DNA from: Pseudaminobacter sp040045035
GTDB lineage: Bacteria > Pseudomonadota > Alphaproteobacteria > Rhizobiales > Rhizobiaceae
Assembly: GCF_040045035.1 (NCBI RefSeq)
Contig: NZ_JBDZDS010000008.1
Span: forward strand, 193,937 to 257,936
Direction: 5' to 3'
Length of the DNA: 64,000 nucleotides
This document shows, piece by piece, positions 26,664 to 36,233 of the stretch; the first letter of the stretch is position 1; the number at the start of each line of letters is the position of its first letter. The position numbers and the translations under genes are program-made. The notes below the pieces were generated by a model. That model ran no database searches. It was not told where the DNA came from and saw nothing but the letters and a program-made list of their open reading frames with translations.

Positions 26664-27902
26664 TCAGAGACCGCTGTTTTCAGCAGCCGCGTTCAGGGCG
26701 TCTTCCGGCTTGGCCTGGCCAAGCAGGGCTTCCTGGATCGCGGTCTGCAGCGCGGTCGACAGCTCCTGGTACTTCGGCGTGGTCGGACGCGGATACATCG
26801 CGCCCAGCGCGACCTTGGCCGCGGCGATCATGTCTTCCTGGCCCTCGCTGACGGCCGGATCGTCATAGGACGAGGTCCAGATCGGCAGGCTGAGCTTGGC
26901 GTAGGCATTCTGCGTCGCCTGCGAAGTCATGAACTCGATGTACTTCCAGGCTTCGTCCTGATGCTTGCTGGTGGTGGTGATGCCCAGGCCCATCGAGCCG
27001 TTGACGGCCGAAACTTCGCTCTTGCCGTCGACGCCCGGGGCGGGCACGACGCCGACCTTGCCGGCAACCTTGCTCTCCTTGGGGTCGTTGGCCATGTTGT
27101 ACATGTAGGTCCAGTTCAGCGCGAAGGCGGCTTCGCCGTTCTGGAACACGCGGCGCACGTCCTCCTCGAGGAATTCCTTCGAGTTCGGGTTGGTGAGGCC
27201 GGAGGTGTAGGATTCCACCATGTAGTTCAGCGCGTCCAGGCCGCCATCGGTCTGGAAGGCCGGCTTGCCATCCTTCAGGAAGTCGCCCTTATAGGCGCTG
27301 ACCAGCGTGGTGTAGTCGCAGATCACGGCCTCCGCCTGCGCCCAGCTCCAGGAGATCGGCGTGTCGAGAACGCGCTTCTCCTTGATGATCTTGGCCTGCT
27401 CGGCGAGCTCGGCCCAGGTCTTCGGCGGGTTCTGGATGCCGGCCTTCTCGAGGATTTCCTTGTTGTAGAAGAGGTACTTGGTGTCGAGGATCCACGGCAG
27501 TCCGAAGCGCTTGCCCTCATACTCGACCGTGGTCCAGGCGCCCGGAAGCACGCCTTCCTTCATTGCCGGCGTGATGCGGTCGGAGACGTCCACCAGCACG
27601 TTGTTGGTGGCGAATTCGGCCGGCCAGATGACGTCGAACAGCACGACGTCGTAGCCGCCGCCCGAGCCCTGGGCGAGCACGGTCTTGTCGTGCAGGCCTT
27701 CGTAGGGCACGAATTCCACATTGACCGTGATGTCCGGATTGGCCTTGGTGAAGGCCTCCGTCATGGCGCGTACGTCGTCTTCGCTATAGGCGGCCTGGGC
27801 CATGAACAGAGCGTTGAGCTTGGTCTCGGCATGTGCCACGCCGCCGAGTGCTGCGCTGAACAGGGTTGCGCCGAGCAGCGCGGTCTTGATCGATTTCAAC
27901 AT
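26664..27902 (-). CDS. sugar ABC importer periplasmic binding protein
   Basis: A 412-residue family-1-type solute-binding protein with a signal peptide MLKSIKTALLGATLFSAALG...HA/ET. The mature region resembles MalE/UgpB-type proteins (AFTKANPDITVNVEFVPYEG and YVEFMTSQATQ-like helices). The ATG at 27902 has GGAGG six bases upstream; an upstream in-frame start at 27917 would only add MVEEP. It is the first gene of the operon and is divergent from the ROK regulator. The sugar cannot be read from the sequence. Confidence 0.88.
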   Translation of the reverse strand: MLKSIKTALLGATLFSAALGGVAHAETKLNALFMAQAAYSEDDVRAMTEAFTKANPDITVNVEFVPYEGLHDKTVLAQGSGGGYDVVLFDVIWPAEFATNNVLVDVSDRITPAMKEGVLPGAWTTVEYEGKRFGLPWILDTKYLFYNKEILEKAGIQNPPKTWAELAEQAKIIKEKRVLDTPISWSWAQAEAVICDYTTLVSAYKGDFLKDGKPAFQTDGGLDALNYMVESYTSGLTNPNSKEFLEEDVRRVFQNGEAAFALNWTYMYNMANDPKESKVAGKVGVVPAPGVDGKSEVSAVNGSMGLGITTTSKHQDEAWKYIEFMTSQATQNAYAKLSLPIWTSSYDDPAVSEGQEDMIAAAKVALGAMYPRPTTPKYQELSTALQTAIQEALLGQAKPEDALNAAAENSGL

Positions 27903-28133
27903 TGGTTCCTCCACCACCTCATTGTGCAGTCTTGCCGGGTTCAGTTTTGACGAACGCCGCGCCCGGATGCAAGCAAGCCCCGAAGCCGCTCAAACGCCAG
28001 AGGCGTCTTGCCGGCCGGGGAAAGTTGTGGCGATGACCGCCCTCCGAGTGCGAAAACGTTGTGCCTTTTCATTAAATCAATTGTCTTGAAATATTCCTTG
28101 ATCAATATTGGGGATGTGTCAAGAGGGATGTCG

Positions 28134-29375
28134 ATGGACGATACGCGGCATATCCGGGCGAAGAGCGGGACCAATCTCGGCGGTGCCAGCGCCCATAATC
28201 GGCGGGTGATGATAGACGCCCTGCGGCTGAACGGGGCGCTGTCGCGCGCCGATCTCGCGCGGGCGACCCGGCTGACGCCGCAGACCGTTTCCAACATCAT
28301 CGAGGAACTGTCGCGCGACGGACTGGTCATGTCGCTCGACACGGTGCGCAAGGGCAGGGGGCAGCCGGCCACGCCTTATGGGCTCGTGCCCGAGGGCGCC
28401 TTCGCCATCGGCCTGCAGATCGACCGGCATGTGACGCGGGCTATCGTGGTCAATCTGGTGGGCGACGTGCTGGCGAAGATGGAAGCCAACCTGCCTCCCG
28501 GAGGACCGACCGAAGGCGTGAAGGTCGTGCTCGATCTCATCGCCTGGGCGCGCCGCGCGCTTTGCGAACGCGTGCCGGAAGCGGAGGAACGCCTCGTGGG
28601 CCTGAGCATCGCCATGCCCGGCCCGTTCGGGATCAGCGCGCCCTATGGCGAGCCGTGGGCGATGACCGCCTGGCAGGCTTTTCCGCTACTGGAGACGATC
28701 GCCGCCGGAACCGGGCTGGAGGTGGTGCTGCAGAACGACGCGGCCGCCGCATCGACGGCTGAAAAGATGCTGGGTGCGGCCCATGGCGTGGACCATGCCA
28801 TCTGCATCTTCCTGGGCTACGGACTCGGGGCCGGGCTGATCGTCAATGGCGAGCCCTATGGCGGCGCCTATGGCAATGCCGGCGAGATCGGCATGATACT
28901 GGCGCTTTCGCCCGAGCAAGGCGGCGGCATCGGCTCGCTGGAAACCTTCGCATCCATCGCTTCGCTGTGCAAGGCGCTGGATCTCGACCCTGCCGACCCG
29001 AACCTGTTCGACCTGATCGCCGACGCGGTTGCGCGGGCCGACCCGAAGGTCGAAGACTGGATTGGCAAGGCGGCTGACCGGCTGCGCTGGACGGTGCAGA
29101 TGCTGGAATCGGTCTTCGACCCGCAGACCATCATCCTGTGCGGCGGTGCGCCGCGCTCGCTGATCGACCGGCTGATCGAACGCATGCAGCCCTTGCTGCC
29201 GTCGGTTGCCGAGCGGCCCGGGCGCTATCCCGAAGCCCGGCTGCAGGCGGGCCTGGCCGATCCCTGGGCGGTGGCGCTGGGGGCCGCGGCCGAACCGATC
29301 TCGCGGGCCTTCGATCCGCGCTTTTCGGCGATCCTCAAGGCGCGCCCGGCATCGGGCCATATGTTTCGGTCCTGA
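28134..29375 (+). CDS. ROK-family transcriptional regulator
   Basis: A 413-residue NagC/XylR-type protein: an N-terminal winged helix (LSRADLARATRLTPQTVSNII) followed by a ROK sugar-kinase-like domain that contains GYGLGAGLIVNG and an AGEIG segment. The usual zinc-site motif CxCGxxGCxE is missing; the sequence after AGEIG reads MILALSPEQGGGIGSLETFAS, so the zinc cluster is absent. I chose the ATG at 28134 because GAGGG lies about seven bases upstream; an ATG at 28128 is also in frame. It is divergent from the sugar importer operon and probably represses it until the sugar is present. Confidence 0.85.
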   Translation: MDDTRHIRAKSGTNLGGASAHNRRVMIDALRLNGALSRADLARATRLTPQTVSNIIEELSRDGLVMSLDTVRKGRGQPATPYGLVPEGAFAIGLQIDRHVTRAIVVNLVGDVLAKMEANLPPGGPTEGVKVVLDLIAWARRALCERVPEAEERLVGLSIAMPGPFGISAPYGEPWAMTAWQAFPLLETIAAGTGLEVVLQNDAAAASTAEKMLGAAHGVDHAICIFLGYGLGAGLIVNGEPYGGAYGNAGEIGMILALSPEQGGGIGSLETFASIASLCKALDLDPADPNLFDLIADAVARADPKVEDWIGKAADRLRWTVQMLESVFDPQTIILCGGAPRSLIDRLIERMQPLLPSVAERPGRYPEARLQAGLADPWAVALGAAAEPISRAFDPRFSAILKARPASGHMFRS

Positions 29376-29421
29376 GACAACGTGCTGACGCGACATGCAG
29401 CGCCTTTTGCGCCGTCCGGCA

Positions 29422-29973
29422 TCAGTCAGCGGCGTGGCTTGCCGTATGGACCACGTGGGCGGTGCGAATGAAGAGCGCCTGAACCTTCTCCCAGAAATTG
29501 CCGCCCAGTACGAAAAAGCCCGCCACGAATATGAGATCGCCGGCGAGCTGATACTCCCATCTGTTGGGTCTGATGCCCGGCCAGAAATGGTCGATATACG
29601 GCTCGAGTATCGACCATGTGAGCGGTACCCAGAACATGACCAGCCCGATGGCATGGCGCACCGGCCCGACCGGTCCGACCGGCCCGAGCCCATGCAGGCG
29701 CGGGACATAGCTGACGAGGATGTTCTTCAGCTCCTGGAAGCCGGCCTTGCCGACGAGCGCGATGACCATGACGAGCAGGATCTTGTTTATGATGAAGACG
29801 GCGCCCGTGATGGCTGCCAAGGTGGCCGGCTGCAGTCCGAGAGCGGCAAGAAGGGGGATCATCAGCACCAGCACGACTGCCAGGACGAACAGGGCTATGC
29901 CGCACCTGAACCGCCAGCCTCTGCCTGCCTCACCCCGTGGCTGGATATTCCCCATGCCCATCATCGCTCCCAT
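29422..29973 (-). CDS. small membrane protein, 'transporter suffix domain' type
   Basis: A 183-residue protein with about four hydrophobic segments (ALFVLAVVLVLMIPLLAALG, IINKILLVMVIALVGKAGF, a segment around IGLVMFWVPLTW, and LIFVAGFFVLGGNFW). It resembles proteins annotated as transporter suffix domain-containing, whose function is unknown. Several Met codons near the N-terminus make the start uncertain. It is convergent with the ROK gene and has no operon partner. Confidence 0.6.
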   Translation of the reverse strand: MGAMMGMGNIQPRGEAGRGWRFRCGIALFVLAVVLVLMIPLLAALGLQPATLAAITGAVFIINKILLVMVIALVGKAGFQELKNILVSYVPRLHGLGPVGPVGPVRHAIGLVMFWVPLTWSILEPYIDHFWPGIRPNRWEYQLAGDLIFVAGFFVLGGNFWEKVQALFIRTAHVVHTASHAAD

Positions 29974-30166
29974 CCTTCGCGTCGAGGTCGATGCGAAAAT
30001 ATACCGCTGGCCGGGGCTTTTTATAGGGACGAAAGCGTAGGCGCCTGCGTCGGTGCTGCTAGCGGAATGGTCCGTTTACGTGGCAGTCTTTGTTGCCAAG
30101 CGATCCCAGGGTCGGCTGGCAAGTTCCATAATTAAACTTACCTGACTTTCGCGAGTTGGGGGGGTG

Positions 30167-31277
30167 GATTCTACCTTGAAGTGCGACTTTGCAGCGATAT
30201 CAATGGCTTATCGCACGCAAGGACCGCCGATGAAACGCACCTACTCGCAAATCAGTCTGGATGGACGACGCAAGATCGCACGCTGGTGCCAGGCCGGCGT
30301 CGCCGTCGACGTGATCGCCGAGAAACTCGGCCGGCATCGATCGTCGATTTTCCGCGAGTTGCGGCGCAACGCCTTTGAGGATCGTGAGATGCCGGAACTG
30401 ATCGGCTATTATTGCGTGACGGCCCACAACAAGGCCAAGGAGCGCCGCAGCCGATACCGCAAGCTGGTGCGGTTTCCGCGCCTGCGATCGGCGATCATCG
30501 AGCGGATCAAGCATGGCTGGTCGCCAGAGCAGATCGCCGGCCGACTGCAACTCGAGAAAAGCCCGACGCGCGTCTGTCACGAGACGATCTACCGCTTTGC
30601 CTATTCGAGCGACGGCCAGGAGATGAAGCTGTGGCACTATCTGCCCGAACGTCGGGCGCGTCGCCGGCCACGCCATGCCCGGCGACGCTATGGCCGCCGA
30701 TTCAGCCCGGAACTCGGCATTCTGCACCGTCCGGACGCTGTCCGCGAGCGAAAGCAGCTTGGTCACTGGGAATGCGACCTGATCCAGTTCCGCAAGAAGT
30801 TCGGCAACGCCAACGTCACATCATTGGTCGAACGGGTCAGCCGCTTCACCGTGTTCCTGCGCAACAACGACCGGCAATCAAAGCCGATCATGGATGGGCT
30901 GATCGATACCTTGAGCGCCCTTCCCCAAGCCGCGCGCCGTTCGATCACCTTTGATCGCGGCACCGAATTCACCGACTGGCCCCATCTGCAGGCGGGGCTC
31001 GGCGTGCAGACCTGGTTCTGCGACCCACAGTCGCCCTGGCAGAAAGGATCGGTCGAAAACACCAATCGCCGGGCCCGCAAATGGCTGCCGAGAGACCTCG
31101 ATCCGCTGTCGGTCAACGACAGCGACCTGAAGGGCATCTGTGACCAGCTCAACACCACGCCGCGGAAATGTCTCGGCTTCAAGACGCCGTCTGAAGTGTT
31201 CAGGCAGAAGCTTCTGGCCGCCCGGCGATGAACCGGCTACCCTACCCCAGCTCAAAGTCGCGCTTCGGCGAGAACTC
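30167..31277 (+). mobile_element. IS30-family insertion sequence, near-complete
   Basis: About 1.1 kb with imperfect terminal inverted repeats of about 25 bp: the left end at 30167-30191 and the right end at 31253-31277 share GCGACTTTG and an adjoining GAAG block when one is reversed. It contains one intact transposase gene. The exact ends and target duplication are not certain. Confidence 0.75.
30230..31231 (+). CDS. IS30-family transposase
   Basis: A 333-residue transposase with an N-terminal helix-turn-helix (RKIARWCQAGVAVDVIAEKL and GRHRSSIFRELRRN) and a DDE domain (WECDLIQF, TFDRGTEFTDW, PWQKGSVENTNRRARKWLP), so all three acidic residues are present. The ATG at 30230 gives MKRTYSQISLDGRRKIA, the usual IS30 start. 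The frame is open throughout, so the element may be active. Confidence 0.93.
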   Translation: MKRTYSQISLDGRRKIARWCQAGVAVDVIAEKLGRHRSSIFRELRRNAFEDREMPELIGYYCVTAHNKAKERRSRYRKLVRFPRLRSAIIERIKHGWSPEQIAGRLQLEKSPTRVCHETIYRFAYSSDGQEMKLWHYLPERRARRRPRHARRRYGRRFSPELGILHRPDAVRERKQLGHWECDLIQFRKKFGNANVTSLVERVSRFTVFLRNNDRQSKPIMDGLIDTLSALPQAARRSITFDRGTEFTDWPHLQAGLGVQTWFCDPQSPWQKGSVENTNRRARKWLPRDLDPLSVNDSDLKGICDQLNTTPRKCLGFKTPSEVFRQKLLAARR

Positions 31278-31394
31278 ACAGAAATGGGGCCGATGAACGA
31301 ACCCGCTGCCCGGGACGGGCGCGCGCGGTGAGGTAGTGGTCACGGGCCGGCCGTCGCGGCCGCCGCGACCGCAAGCCGTTCTCTCGCGTCAGTC

Positions 31395-31422
31395 GTTCAG
31401 TGCGATGGAGGCCGCACTGAAC
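31395..31422. terminator. hairpin between IS30 and the D-amino-acid operon
   Basis: A perfect 10-bp stem (GTTCAGTGCG / CGCACTGAAC) with an 8-nt loop lies 14 bases beyond the stop of the minus-strand DadA-like gene. No U run follows on that strand, so it may act as a 3' stabilising stem or weak terminator. Confidence 0.5.
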
Positions 31423-31435
31423 TTTCAGGATCACG

Positions 31436-32680
31436 TCAAAAGCGACACGCACGATATGGTAAGAGGTCGGCAGCAGGTGTCTCACCAGTCATTTGCTCGG
31501 CAAGCAAACGGCCAGTCACCGGACCGAGGGTGAAACCATGGTGTGCGTGGCCGAAGTTGAACCAAAGACCAGGGTGCTTCCCGGCCCCGCCGATCACCGG
31601 TTTCATGTCGGGCAGGCATGGTCGTACCCCCATCCATGCCTCCGGCTCCACGCGGTTGCCGAGTGGGATCAGCGACCGGGCAATCGCCTCCGCCTTGTCG
31701 AGCTGAACGGGCGTCGGCGCAGAATCGCGCGGCGCCAGTTCGATGCCCGTCGTCAGGCGAATGCCGTCGAGCATCGGAGACAGGACGAAGCCCCCGTATT
31801 CGCTTAGGATCGGCCGATTCAGCGAAACCCCAGCGGGCGGGGAAAAATGCATGTGATAGCCGCGCTTGACCGCAAGCGGAATGCGATAGCCGAGCTGCTC
31901 GGTCACATCCGTCGACCATGCCCCGAGCGCGAGAACCACATCCCTTGCCCGAACTTCGCCTGCCTCCGATGGCAGCTTCCAATGCCCATCGCTCTGCTTC
32001 ACTTGCCGAGCATCCGCGTGGACGAACCTCCCACCCCGTCGCAAGAACAGCTCGGCATACGCCTTGGTCACCGCACCCGGACTGGACACTGTGACAGGAT
32101 CCCGCCAATGGATCGCACCGAAAACGGAAGGGTTGATCGCCGGCTCCAGATCGTGAAGTTGGCTCCGGTCCAGCAGATCGTAGCTTAGCCCGTATTCCCC
32201 CAGGCGCTCGGCAGCTTCCCTCGAAAACGCCAGATCCTTCGGAGTGCGGCACAGTTCCAGCCAGCCCGTCTCACGAGCAAGATGGGTCGCCTCCGCATCC
32301 TTCAAGAGAAGCTGATGTTCGCTGACGCACCGCTCTATCAGCGGAAGCATGTCCCGGGCGGCATCTGCCAGGTGCCGGGGCGAGGAATGACGCCAATATT
32401 GGAATAACCATGGCGCAACGCGTGGCAGGTGCGTCCAATGATAGCGGACGTCCGCAGACCGGTTCAAGGCAAACCGAAGCAGGGTCAGGACGCTGCGCGG
32501 AAATGCATAGGGCACCACGCTGGAGCGTTCGATAAGCCCGGCATTGCCATAGCTGGTTTCTTCGCCGGGCCCGCGCCGGTCGACAAGCACCACGGAACGC
32601 CCCCGGGCCTGCAAATGAAGGGCCGTGGACACGCCGACTATACCCGCGCCAAGAACCGCGACGTCGCTATCGATGGTCAA
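31436..32680 (-). CDS. FAD-dependent D-amino-acid dehydrogenase-like protein (DadA family)
   Basis: A 414-residue DAO-fold enzyme. The N-terminal FAD motif is VAVLGAGIVGVSTALHL, and the C-terminal FAD segment is GLWFNFGHAHHGFTLGPVTG, which matches DadA-type D-amino-acid dehydrogenases that pass electrons to the respiratory chain. It is the last gene of the minus-strand run with a dipeptide importer and an M81 peptidase, opposite an N-acyl-D-amino-acid deacylase. Oxidative deamination of imported or released D-amino acids is the likely role. Confidence 0.85.
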   Translation of the reverse strand: MTIDSDVAVLGAGIVGVSTALHLQARGRSVVLVDRRGPGEETSYGNAGLIERSSVVPYAFPRSVLTLLRFALNRSADVRYHWTHLPRVAPWLFQYWRHSSPRHLADAARDMLPLIERCVSEHQLLLKDAEATHLARETGWLELCRTPKDLAFSREAAERLGEYGLSYDLLDRSQLHDLEPAINPSVFGAIHWRDPVTVSSPGAVTKAYAELFLRRGGRFVHADARQVKQSDGHWKLPSEAGEVRARDVVLALGAWSTDVTEQLGYRIPLAVKRGYHMHFSPPAGVSLNRPILSEYGGFVLSPMLDGIRLTTGIELAPRDSAPTPVQLDKAEAIARSLIPLGNRVEPEAWMGVRPCLPDMKPVIGGAGKHPGLWFNFGHAHHGFTLGPVTGRLLAEQMTGETPAADLLPYRACRF

Positions 32681-32732
32681 AATCGTTTCCTAACTATTCG
32701 CAGAAAGACCGGATGTGCCGAAACGGCGCGGT

Positions 32733-34235
32733 TTATGACGCGCCGGCGTATTCCATGGTCTTGTCGAGGGGGAAGATTGGCCGCGGGACGTTGCGGTAGG
32801 GAAGCTTTTCGAGCTGCAGGGTACACAGCGCTCCGCTATCGCAGACGATTACCTTGTCGGCGATCGGCTCGAAGGCGGCCCGGAAATGCTGCATGGATTT
32901 GAGGGCGACGACCGACTTTCTAGTTGGGTCGATGCCGAAAGCGGCAAACTGCTGCAAGTCCAGCATCTGGGTGACGTGGCTGACAATCAGAATGTCGATG
33001 CCGTCGACGCGCAGGACAGCCGTCTTGCCAAAGCTGAGCTGAAGGCCTCCGATCATCGGGCCGTTGCCGGTGAATACGCCGTCGCTGACCAGCATCAGCG
33101 TCCCGGCGAGGGCCAAAGGCCCGCCGCCGAAACGTGCGTCCGTCTTGCCGCCGACGCTGACGGTCACCGTCTCGCCAACGGCGCGGGTGCTGAGTTCCTG
33201 CGCGACCTCGGGGTCGAGCAGCGGGCCGAAGCAGGCATTTTCCACCTGTGCTTCGAGAAGCGCGCGCAGCAATTCGGTCGAATCGCCATAGCCGCCTCCG
33301 CCGGGATTATCGGCATAGTCGGCCACTACGATCGGCCTCGATGCTCTATGCGCCTTGCAGATGGCCGCTGCCTCCTCCACGGAATAGTAGGTGTTGTAGG
33401 ACTTGTGGCGTCCTTCCCACATTTCGCCGGCAATGCGATTGGCGAAGGCATAGTGTTCAGTGTCGTCGCCCTGGCAGGTGATAAGCACGGTGGGGCCGAC
33501 ATCGGCAATGTCGGCATTGCCGAAACCGGAATTGATGCTGACGGCGAAGACGTCGGGATGGCTTTCATAGTCCACACCGCGTGCCACCCATTCGATCATC
33601 GGGCCGAGGTCGGTGCGCCCGGTGCTGGTTTCATCGAGCATGGGAAGATGTACGCGGATGGTGCGAGGCTTGATCTTGCCCTGCATGGCGCGGTGCAGGA
33701 TGTCTCCTGCCTGAAGGCCCCGGTCGCGCATGTCGACATGGGGATAGGTCTTGTACGACACGATGATGTTGGCGAGCTCGCACATCTTCGGCGTGACGTT
33801 GGCATGAAGATCGAGCGTGATCGCGATGGGGATGTCGCGGCCCACGGCTTGACGCAGCCTTGCAAGCAGTTCGCCCTCGCCGTCTTCGCAGAATTCGGTC
33901 ACCATCGCGCCGTGCAGGCCAAGCAGGATCCCAGAGAGGCTGTCCTTTAGCCTTCTGGCCGCTTCCACGATCGGGCCGGCAAGGCGGTCAAAAGCATCCC
34001 GGGTCACCATTCCTGACGGCTCGGCCGTAGTGCTCAGCACATGCTCGACGTTCCATCCGTGCTTTCGCGCGGAATCGAGGAACCCCGCCAGTTCCGTATT
34101 GGCATCCGAGCGCTTGGCCACGGCCTCCTCACCGAAATAGAGGAACTTGCCGCGAAACGCATCATAGCCCGTGAGATTCCGGTTGAATGTATTGGACTCG
34201 TGTTTGAACTCGGCAGTCAGAACTTGAAAGGGCAT
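32733..34235 (-). CDS. M81 family metallopeptidase, MlrC-like
   Basis: A 500-residue protein of the M81/MlrC family, named after the microcystinase that breaks down linear D-amino-acid-containing peptides. Typical segments are EFKHESNTF at the N-terminus, LGLHGAMVTEF, TLDLHANVTPKM (metal-binding His/Asp), VADYADNPGGGGYGDST and VALKSMQHFRAAF. It is cytoplasmic, with no signal peptide. It lies between the dipeptide importer ATPases and the DadA-like gene, which suggests cleavage of imported D-residue-containing peptides. Confidence 0.9.
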   Translation of the reverse strand: MPFQVLTAEFKHESNTFNRNLTGYDAFRGKFLYFGEEAVAKRSDANTELAGFLDSARKHGWNVEHVLSTTAEPSGMVTRDAFDRLAGPIVEAARRLKDSLSGILLGLHGAMVTEFCEDGEGELLARLRQAVGRDIPIAITLDLHANVTPKMCELANIIVSYKTYPHVDMRDRGLQAGDILHRAMQGKIKPRTIRVHLPMLDETSTGRTDLGPMIEWVARGVDYESHPDVFAVSINSGFGNADIADVGPTVLITCQGDDTEHYAFANRIAGEMWEGRHKSYNTYYSVEEAAAICKAHRASRPIVVADYADNPGGGGYGDSTELLRALLEAQVENACFGPLLDPEVAQELSTRAVGETVTVSVGGKTDARFGGGPLALAGTLMLVSDGVFTGNGPMIGGLQLSFGKTAVLRVDGIDILIVSHVTQMLDLQQFAAFGIDPTRKSVVALKSMQHFRAAFEPIADKVIVCDSGALCTLQLEKLPYRNVPRPIFPLDKTMEYAGAS

Positions 34236-34244
34236 GTCTGTTCC

Positions 34245-35273
34245 TCAGATGGACGTCAACGACAGGGGAAAGTGGCAAGCGACAGGATGTTCGTACGGCG
34301 GCATGTTTCCGTCCGCGTTTCCCAGACTGTGATGGGGGCGTGATTGCAGTTCCGGCCGTTCGGTCCGGCAGCGTTCCTGGGCGAAGGGACAGCGCGAGGC
34401 ATAGGCACATCCCGGTGGCAGGTCGAAGGCGCTGGGAATTTCGCCTTCGGCCGGCGCCACCGCGCGCCTGAGCTTGGGGTCGGGTTCAAAGGTGCTGTCA
34501 AGAAGGGCCTTGGTATAGGGGTGGCGGGGCAGTGCCGTGGGTGTGGGCAGCAGCTCGACCACGCGGCCGAGATACATCACCACGATCCGGTCGGAGAAAT
34601 AGCGGACGAGACCGAGATCATGCGAAATGAAGAGATATGTCAGGCCGAGTTCGTCCTTCAGCCGTTCCAGAAGGCCGATGATCTGCGCCTGTATCGACAC
34701 GTCGAGCGAGGCGGTCGGCTCGTCCAGAACGAGAAACTCGGGCTGGAGCGCAAGCGCCCGTGCGATGCCAGCACGCTGCTTTTGGCCACCGGAAAGCTGG
34801 TGCGGATAGCTGCGGGCAAGCTCCGGGCGAAGGCCGACCATGGTCAGAAGCTCCTCAACCTTGGCGCTGGCTTCGGCCTTGGTCAACTTGACGCCCTGCA
34901 ACCGAAACGGCTCCAGCAGGGCGTCCTGCAGCCGATAGCGCGGATCGATAGCCGAGTAAGGATCCTGGAAAACCATCTGCATGCGGCGGCGCATGCTGCG
35001 CATCGCCTTCGGCGTCAGCGTCCCAATGTCGATGCCGTCAAACATCACGCGGCCCGAGGTCGGCTCGATCAGGCGAAGCGCCAGGCGCGCGAGGGTCGAT
35101 TTCCCGCAACCGGATTCGCCAACCACACCGGTGACGCTGCCGCGCTCGATCTGCAGTGAGACATTGCTTACCGCGTTCATCGTCCGCGACTTGCGCAAAA
35201 GCCTCCTGCCGCCGGTGAAGGTCCGGTTAAGGTCGGTGATCGAAACGAGGGTATCCGAATGTCCCAGCGTCAT
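34245..35273 (-). CDS. dipeptide/oligopeptide ABC ATPase, DppF type
   Basis: A 342-residue ATPase with Walker A GESGCGKST, signature QLSGGQKQRAGIARAL, Walker B FLVLDEPTASLD, and the C-terminal oligopeptide ATPase domain with its cysteines (CAYASRCPFAQERC). I start it at 35273 (MTLGHSDTLVSI); a longer frame upstream is not family-like. It overlaps the DppD-type gene by 4 bp. Confidence 0.92.
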   Translation of the reverse strand: MTLGHSDTLVSITDLNRTFTGGRRLLRKSRTMNAVSNVSLQIERGSVTGVVGESGCGKSTLARLALRLIEPTSGRVMFDGIDIGTLTPKAMRSMRRRMQMVFQDPYSAIDPRYRLQDALLEPFRLQGVKLTKAEASAKVEELLTMVGLRPELARSYPHQLSGGQKQRAGIARALALQPEFLVLDEPTASLDVSIQAQIIGLLERLKDELGLTYLFISHDLGLVRYFSDRIVVMYLGRVVELLPTPTALPRHPYTKALLDSTFEPDPKLRRAVAPAEGEIPSAFDLPPGCAYASRCPFAQERCRTERPELQSRPHHSLGNADGNMPPYEHPVACHFPLSLTSI

Positions 35274-36232
35274 CCCTGCACTCCCGCGCTGAAGTGGCAT
35301 GCGACATGGCCCCCATCCGCAGTTTTCGTGATCTGCGGCGTTTGCGTGCGGCACACATCGGCCGCCGCGGGACAACGGGGGTGGAAGCGGCACCCGGAAG
35401 CATATGAACTGACACTCGGAACGCTGCCGGGAATGCCTTTCAGGCTGCCCGGCGCCATCCCCGCCCGCGGAATGCATCCTATCAGCGCCTGGGTGTAGGG
35501 ATGGTTCTGCTGGCGAAAGATCGCGCCGACTTCGTTGCTCTCGGCAACTCGGCCGGCATAGAGCACAACCACGTCATCGCAAGCCTGCGCGATGACGCCC
35601 ATATCGTGCGTGATCAGCATCAGCGCCATGTCGCGCTGCCGAACAAGCTGGACCAGCAGCTCGATGATCTGCGCCTGCACGGTCACGTCCAGCGCCGTCG
35701 TCGGCTCGTCGGCGATGATCAGGTCGGGGTCGGCGGCAAGCGCCATAGCGATGACAATCCGCTGCTTCATGCCGCCCGACAATTGGTGCGGATACAGCTT
35801 GCAGACCTCGGCCGCCTCGGGAATGCGCAACTGCGACAGGAGTTCGATGCTGCGTTGACGGGCGGCCTTCCGCGTCATTTTCAGGTGCAGGCGCAGAACC
35901 TGGTCGATCTGGTCGCCGACAGAGATGACGGGATCGAGTGACGTCATCGGATTCTGGGCTATGAAAGCGATCCGATTGCCCCGCAGCTTTCGGTAGTCGG
36001 CCTCCCGCAAGCCGGTCAGGTCGATCCCGTCGAATATCACCGACCCGCTGCGGATACGACCGCGGCTGAGTGGCAGAAGCCCCATCACGGAGAGGGCCGT
36101 GAGAGATTTTCCCGAGCCGGATTCGCCCACGATACCCAGGACCTTGCCTTTGTCGACCGAGAAGGTGATGCCATCCAGCAGGGTCACGTTCCCGATTGAA
36201 ATCGAAAGATTGTCTACGGCTAGAAGCGACAT
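35270..36232 (-). CDS. dipeptide/oligopeptide ABC ATPase, DppD type
   Basis: A 320-residue ATPase with Walker A GESGSGKS, signature QLSGGMKQRIVIAMAL, Walker B LIIADEPTTALDVT and a C-terminal cysteine segment (CRFHPRCPAAADVC). It partners the DppF-type ATPase in the same operon; the gap to the upstream permease gene is one base. Confidence 0.92.
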   Translation of the reverse strand: MSLLAVDNLSISIGNVTLLDGITFSVDKGKVLGIVGESGSGKSLTALSVMGLLPLSRGRIRSGSVIFDGIDLTGLREADYRKLRGNRIAFIAQNPMTSLDPVISVGDQIDQVLRLHLKMTRKAARQRSIELLSQLRIPEAAEVCKLYPHQLSGGMKQRIVIAMALAADPDLIIADEPTTALDVTVQAQIIELLVQLVRQRDMALMLITHDMGVIAQACDDVVVLYAGRVAESNEVGAIFRQQNHPYTQALIGCIPRAGMAPGSLKGIPGSVPSVSSYASGCRFHPRCPAAADVCRTQTPQITKTADGGHVACHFSAGVQG

Positions 36233-36233
36233 G

